Part shown: positions 24,787 through 26,984 of the stretch, in pieces
How positions within the stretch are numbered: the first letter of the stretch is position 1
How the letters are laid out: every line of letters begins with the position of its first letter
IMG/VR virus record: IMGVR_UViG_3300042522_000822
Coordinates: 1 to 26,984 of that record
Length of the DNA stretch: 26,984 nucleotides
Direction: 5' to 3' (one strand)
From: a virus
The notes under the pieces: model-generated
What the model was told of the DNA's origin: nothing
The model's database searches: none
What the model saw: the letters and a program-made list of their open reading frames with translations, nothing else
Translations under genes and position numbers: made by a program

Positions 24787-25634
24787 ACTGGTAACTCGTT
24801 GGTGAATTTAAAGGTTGGTTGAAGAACTCCATTTACAAGAGTTCCTGTAATTTCGTACAATCTTTCTGGTATCCTTATTTTATTATCGGTAATAATATCA
24901 GTTAGTTTTACTTCAACTTCTTCACCACTTCTTTGTTTTACTTTTAATACTCCACCCCAACTATAAGGCCAGTCTGCTAAACTATTTAATATTGAAATAT
25001 CACCAAAATTATTCGTTCCAATTTTTGACTTTACCTTTAAATAAGAAACGTTTGTTTGAATATCTGTTACCAAATATTCACTTGTTCTGATGTCTCTTCC
25101 ATATATGGTTAGTTTTTGACAAAGATTGATACTAATTACAGTATTACTTTTTGAACTTGGGAAAGAATTTAACAAATATTCATTTGAGTTTTCATTCGTC
25201 TGAATTGATTCAGACTTTGCAGGGTCTACTTGTAATCCCCCTTCAATAATAATTCTTCCATATTCATCTTTATACTCTACAGTTTCATAATGATGAACTT
25301 TTGCCAACTCTTCGTCTGATCCATATTTTTGAATCATATAATTATACAAAGAGTCATTATTCAATGGCCATTCATTATTTAAGTCAGTAATATTATTAGT
25401 TAATAGAATAATCCAGTCTAAATCTGGGTCATCATATACCTTTTTGGCAATTTGTTCTGGTCTTTCATTATCAACTATTTGATAATAAGTAAATGCAGTA
25501 GCAAAATTTGCCACATCATTTCTTAGTTTTGCTCTTCTAAAAATATTTTTTGCTGTTACAAATTCATCAATATAATTTCTCGTTTTAAATGGAGAAGGGT
25601 ACTGTAAATCTGGAAGTTCTCTAAAGTATGGCAT
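24783..25634 (-). CDS. 53: baseplate wedge protein gp53
   Basis: The 283-residue protein carries the gp53 hallmarks in its N-terminal half: MPYFRELPDLQYPSPF, NIFRRAKLRNDVAN, TAFTYYQIVDNERPEQIAKK, YDDPDLDWIILLTNNITDLN, EWPL. This region resembles T4 gp53 (about 196 aa). The C-terminal extension (to PTFKFTNELPV) is larger than in T4. gp53 is part of the baseplate wedge. It starts one base after the gp48 stop (TAATATG). Confidence 0.9.
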   Translation of the reverse strand: MPYFRELPDLQYPSPFKTRNYIDEFVTAKNIFRRAKLRNDVANFATAFTYYQIVDNERPEQIAKKVYDDPDLDWIILLTNNITDLNNEWPLNNDSLYNYMIQKYGSDEELAKVHHYETVEYKDEYGRIIIEGGLQVDPAKSESIQTNENSNEYLLNSFPSSKSNTVISINLCQKLTIYGRDIRTSEYLVTDIQTNVSYLKVKSKIGTNNFGDISILNSLADWPYSWGGVLKVKQRSGEEVEVKLTDIITDNKIRIPERLYEITGTLVNGVLQPTFKFTNELPV

Positions 25635-25635
25635 A

Positions 25636-26984
25636 TTAGTAACCTACATCGTCTGCTTCTATTGGATCTAAATCTGGTTTGTCTTTTAATTTATCCCAGA
25701 TGGTATTCTGGTAATCAGATTCAAAGATTGGTTCTAACTCTGTAAATCCCATTCCAATGTTTACCGAAACTGGTTGTCCCTCATCATATGCAGACCATTG
25801 ACCGTCTGGTGTATAATTGACACTAAACCCAGTTAATGCACATAATTTAAATCTATTTAATCCAGAAATTGGTCTATCATCTACAGTTTTATATTGCAAT
25901 TTAAATATATTAGGAGTTCCGAGTAGTGCGGATGATGCTCCAGCACCAGAAGAAGCACTTAATTTTCTTGCTGCCATTCCCTGTTTGAAGAATCTTATAA
26001 TTCTTTTTACAGTTTTTGCTTCTGTTGCACTTCTTGGACTCATTCTCCAAGAAAATTCAAAACTTCTTAATTTTGGAGCATTAAATAGCAATTCCATATT
26101 AGAATTTGGAACGACTCCAAATCCTCTTGAAAGTATTGTTTCTGGTGGAATGTCAAAACCTGCTTGCTTCATAACCAAAGAGCTAGTAATTGCCTGAACT
26201 TGCTTCAGTACATTAGGGTCTTTTAAGTCTGGACCTATCTTTTGAATTAAATCAAGATAATAAATTGCTTGATTTGGATTTACTCCAGTAAGTTGCTTAG
26301 TTAATGCTCCAGCAAGAGCTCCAGCAGTAGTTCCACCCAAATCTTTAGAAACAGTAGATAGAATTGCAGCATTAATATTATTCATAGTATCTTCTGCCCA
26401 TGCAACAGAATTTGAATCGGATGCATTATTTGGAATTGGAAGAATTACGGTTCCTTTAAAATCTTCTTTCCCTACTTTTGCTCCACTTGATCTTTGTACT
26501 CCTTCTGTTACTATGCTTTCTGCTGATTGACCACCAAATAGACTTTCTCCAGAAGGAGAAGAATAATTATACATTGTTATCCTTAGTGTATCTTGTCGGT
26601 TTTCAAGGATATCAACTGGATAAACAAGCAATTTGGATGCTCTTATTGCTTCTGTCCCAAAAAGAGCATCTTCATTTACACTTGGGAAATCTAGAGGAGA
26701 ATTAAATGCAGGTAATGACCCTGGAGGTGATGATAAAATTGGTCCCCCAGGGACAGCAGTTGCAATACCTGGATTTGTCCCTGGGAAAAAATTATTAATT
26801 CCTGCAGTCCCAGATGGATCTAATGCAGTTTTGTTTATTTTTAATCCAGAATTTGCCCCACCACCTTTTGTGTATGCTGCTCCAACCTTTCTTCTAATAT
26901 CTTCACTTATTTGATTTGCTAATGCAGTTGGTTTTCCATCTTTGAATAGTTTTGGGTCTTTTAAAGCATCCCCATACCAACTTC
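25636..26984 (-). CDS. 48: baseplate tail-tube cap protein gp48 (5' end beyond window)
   Basis: The frame reads from the right edge to TAA at 25636-25638 without a stop, giving at least 448 residues. A TTG at 26631 is in frame but coding clearly continues upstream (SWYGDALKDPKLFKDGKP at the edge, ANQISEDIRRKVG, FNSPLDFPSVNEDALFGTE). The C-terminal part NAPKLRSFEFSWRMSPRS, then KTVKRIIRFFKQGMA and CALTGFSVNYTPDGQWSAYD resembles gp48/gp54-type tube-associated proteins that cap the baseplate and start tail tube assembly. The gp48 call rests on these motifs and its position beside gp53. The N-terminal visible part is Gly/Pro/Asn-rich. Confidence 0.85.
   Translation of the reverse strand, partial: SWYGDALKDPKLFKDGKPTALANQISEDIRRKVGAAYTKGGGANSGLKINKTALDPSGTAGINNFFPGTNPGIATAVPGGPILSSPPGSLPAFNSPLDFPSVNEDALFGTEAIRASKLLVYPVDILENRQDTLRITMYNYSSPSGESLFGGQSAESIVTEGVQRSSGAKVGKEDFKGTVILPIPNNASDSNSVAWAEDTMNNINAAILSTVSKDLGGTTAGALAGALTKQLTGVNPNQAIYYLDLIQKIGPDLKDPNVLKQVQAITSSLVMKQAGFDIPPETILSRGFGVVPNSNMELLFNAPKLRSFEFSWRMSPRSATEAKTVKRIIRFFKQGMAARKLSASSGAGASSALLGTPNIFKLQYKTVDDRPISGLNRFKLCALTGFSVNYTPDGQWSAYDEGQPVSVNIGMGFTELEPIFESDYQNTIWDKLKDKPDLDPIEADDVGY

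Noticed and set aside
26633-26914. 93-aa plus-strand frame near the right edge
   Set aside because: It is antisense to the gp48 frame, which is open to the window edge and reads as sensible protein.
1-26984. tRNA genes, CRISPR array, insertion sequence or att site
   Set aside because: No cloverleaf with conserved T-loop, no regularly spaced repeats, no transposase and no terminal inverted repeats were seen by eye; a tRNA-scanning program could still find a diverged gene.

Overview
The window is a stretch of a T4-like cyanophage genome (a myovirus of marine Synechococcus or Prochlorococcus). Two gene sets show this. The first is of photosynthetic-host origin: psbA, psbD, two high-light-inducible proteins and a plant-type ferredoxin. 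The second is the T4 replication and late-transcription block (gp33, gp59, gp32) plus baseplate genes gp53 and gp48. Genes are tightly packed, often with ATGA, TAATG or GTGA stop/start overlaps, and the DNA is A+T-rich.

Layout. 1-3110: an SLH-domain outer-membrane porin, then a tightly coupled redox/photoprotection run (hli, 28-aa membrane peptide, ferredoxin, small unknown, second hli, peroxiredoxin). 3169-4811: two cell-wall hydrolases, a C39-like cysteine peptidase and a GH24 lysozyme, that share one N-terminal domain. 4912-7077: a large secreted protein with a Pro/Glu-repeat linker and a probable C-terminal beta-barrel. 7117-9022: many small, mostly membrane proteins and a staphylococcal-nuclease-like protein. 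9014-11208, minus strand: four overlapping genes, three with signal peptides and two apparently paralogous. 11287-15119: psbA with a structured leader and composite promoter, small genes, a LOG-family protein, then psbD. 15179-18685: small unknowns (including a tandem pair of Cys-rich paralogues), a 2OG-Fe(II) oxygenase, an HNH nuclease, a glutaredoxin and an acidic membrane protein. 18724-19362: a glutamine-riboswitch-like RNA region with small peptides. 19392-24417: thyX, phoH, a PD-(D/E)XK nuclease, gp33, gp59, a DUF1825 protein and gp32. 24496-26984, minus strand: baseplate genes gp53 and gp48 (gp48 runs off the right edge), facing the gp32 transcript across a bidirectional terminator.

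How the parts fit. The psbA, psbD, hli, ferredoxin and peroxiredoxin genes would keep host photosystem II and electron flow working during infection. thyX, gp59, gp32 and the nuclease serve DNA replication; gp33 serves late transcription from TATAAATA-type promoters, several of which are visible. The hydrolases probably act in entry or lysis. The most unusual items are: (a) a tandem glutamine-aptamer-like RNA in which the first aptamer appears to be split by a complete 68-aa ORF and shares a self-complementary strand with the second; (b) two terminators whose hairpin loops supply the -35 box of the next promoter; (c) two predicted outer-membrane barrel proteins plus a minus-strand block of secreted proteins; and (d) the shared N-terminal module on two different wall hydrolases. 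All functional statements come from reading motifs by eye; no database search was run.
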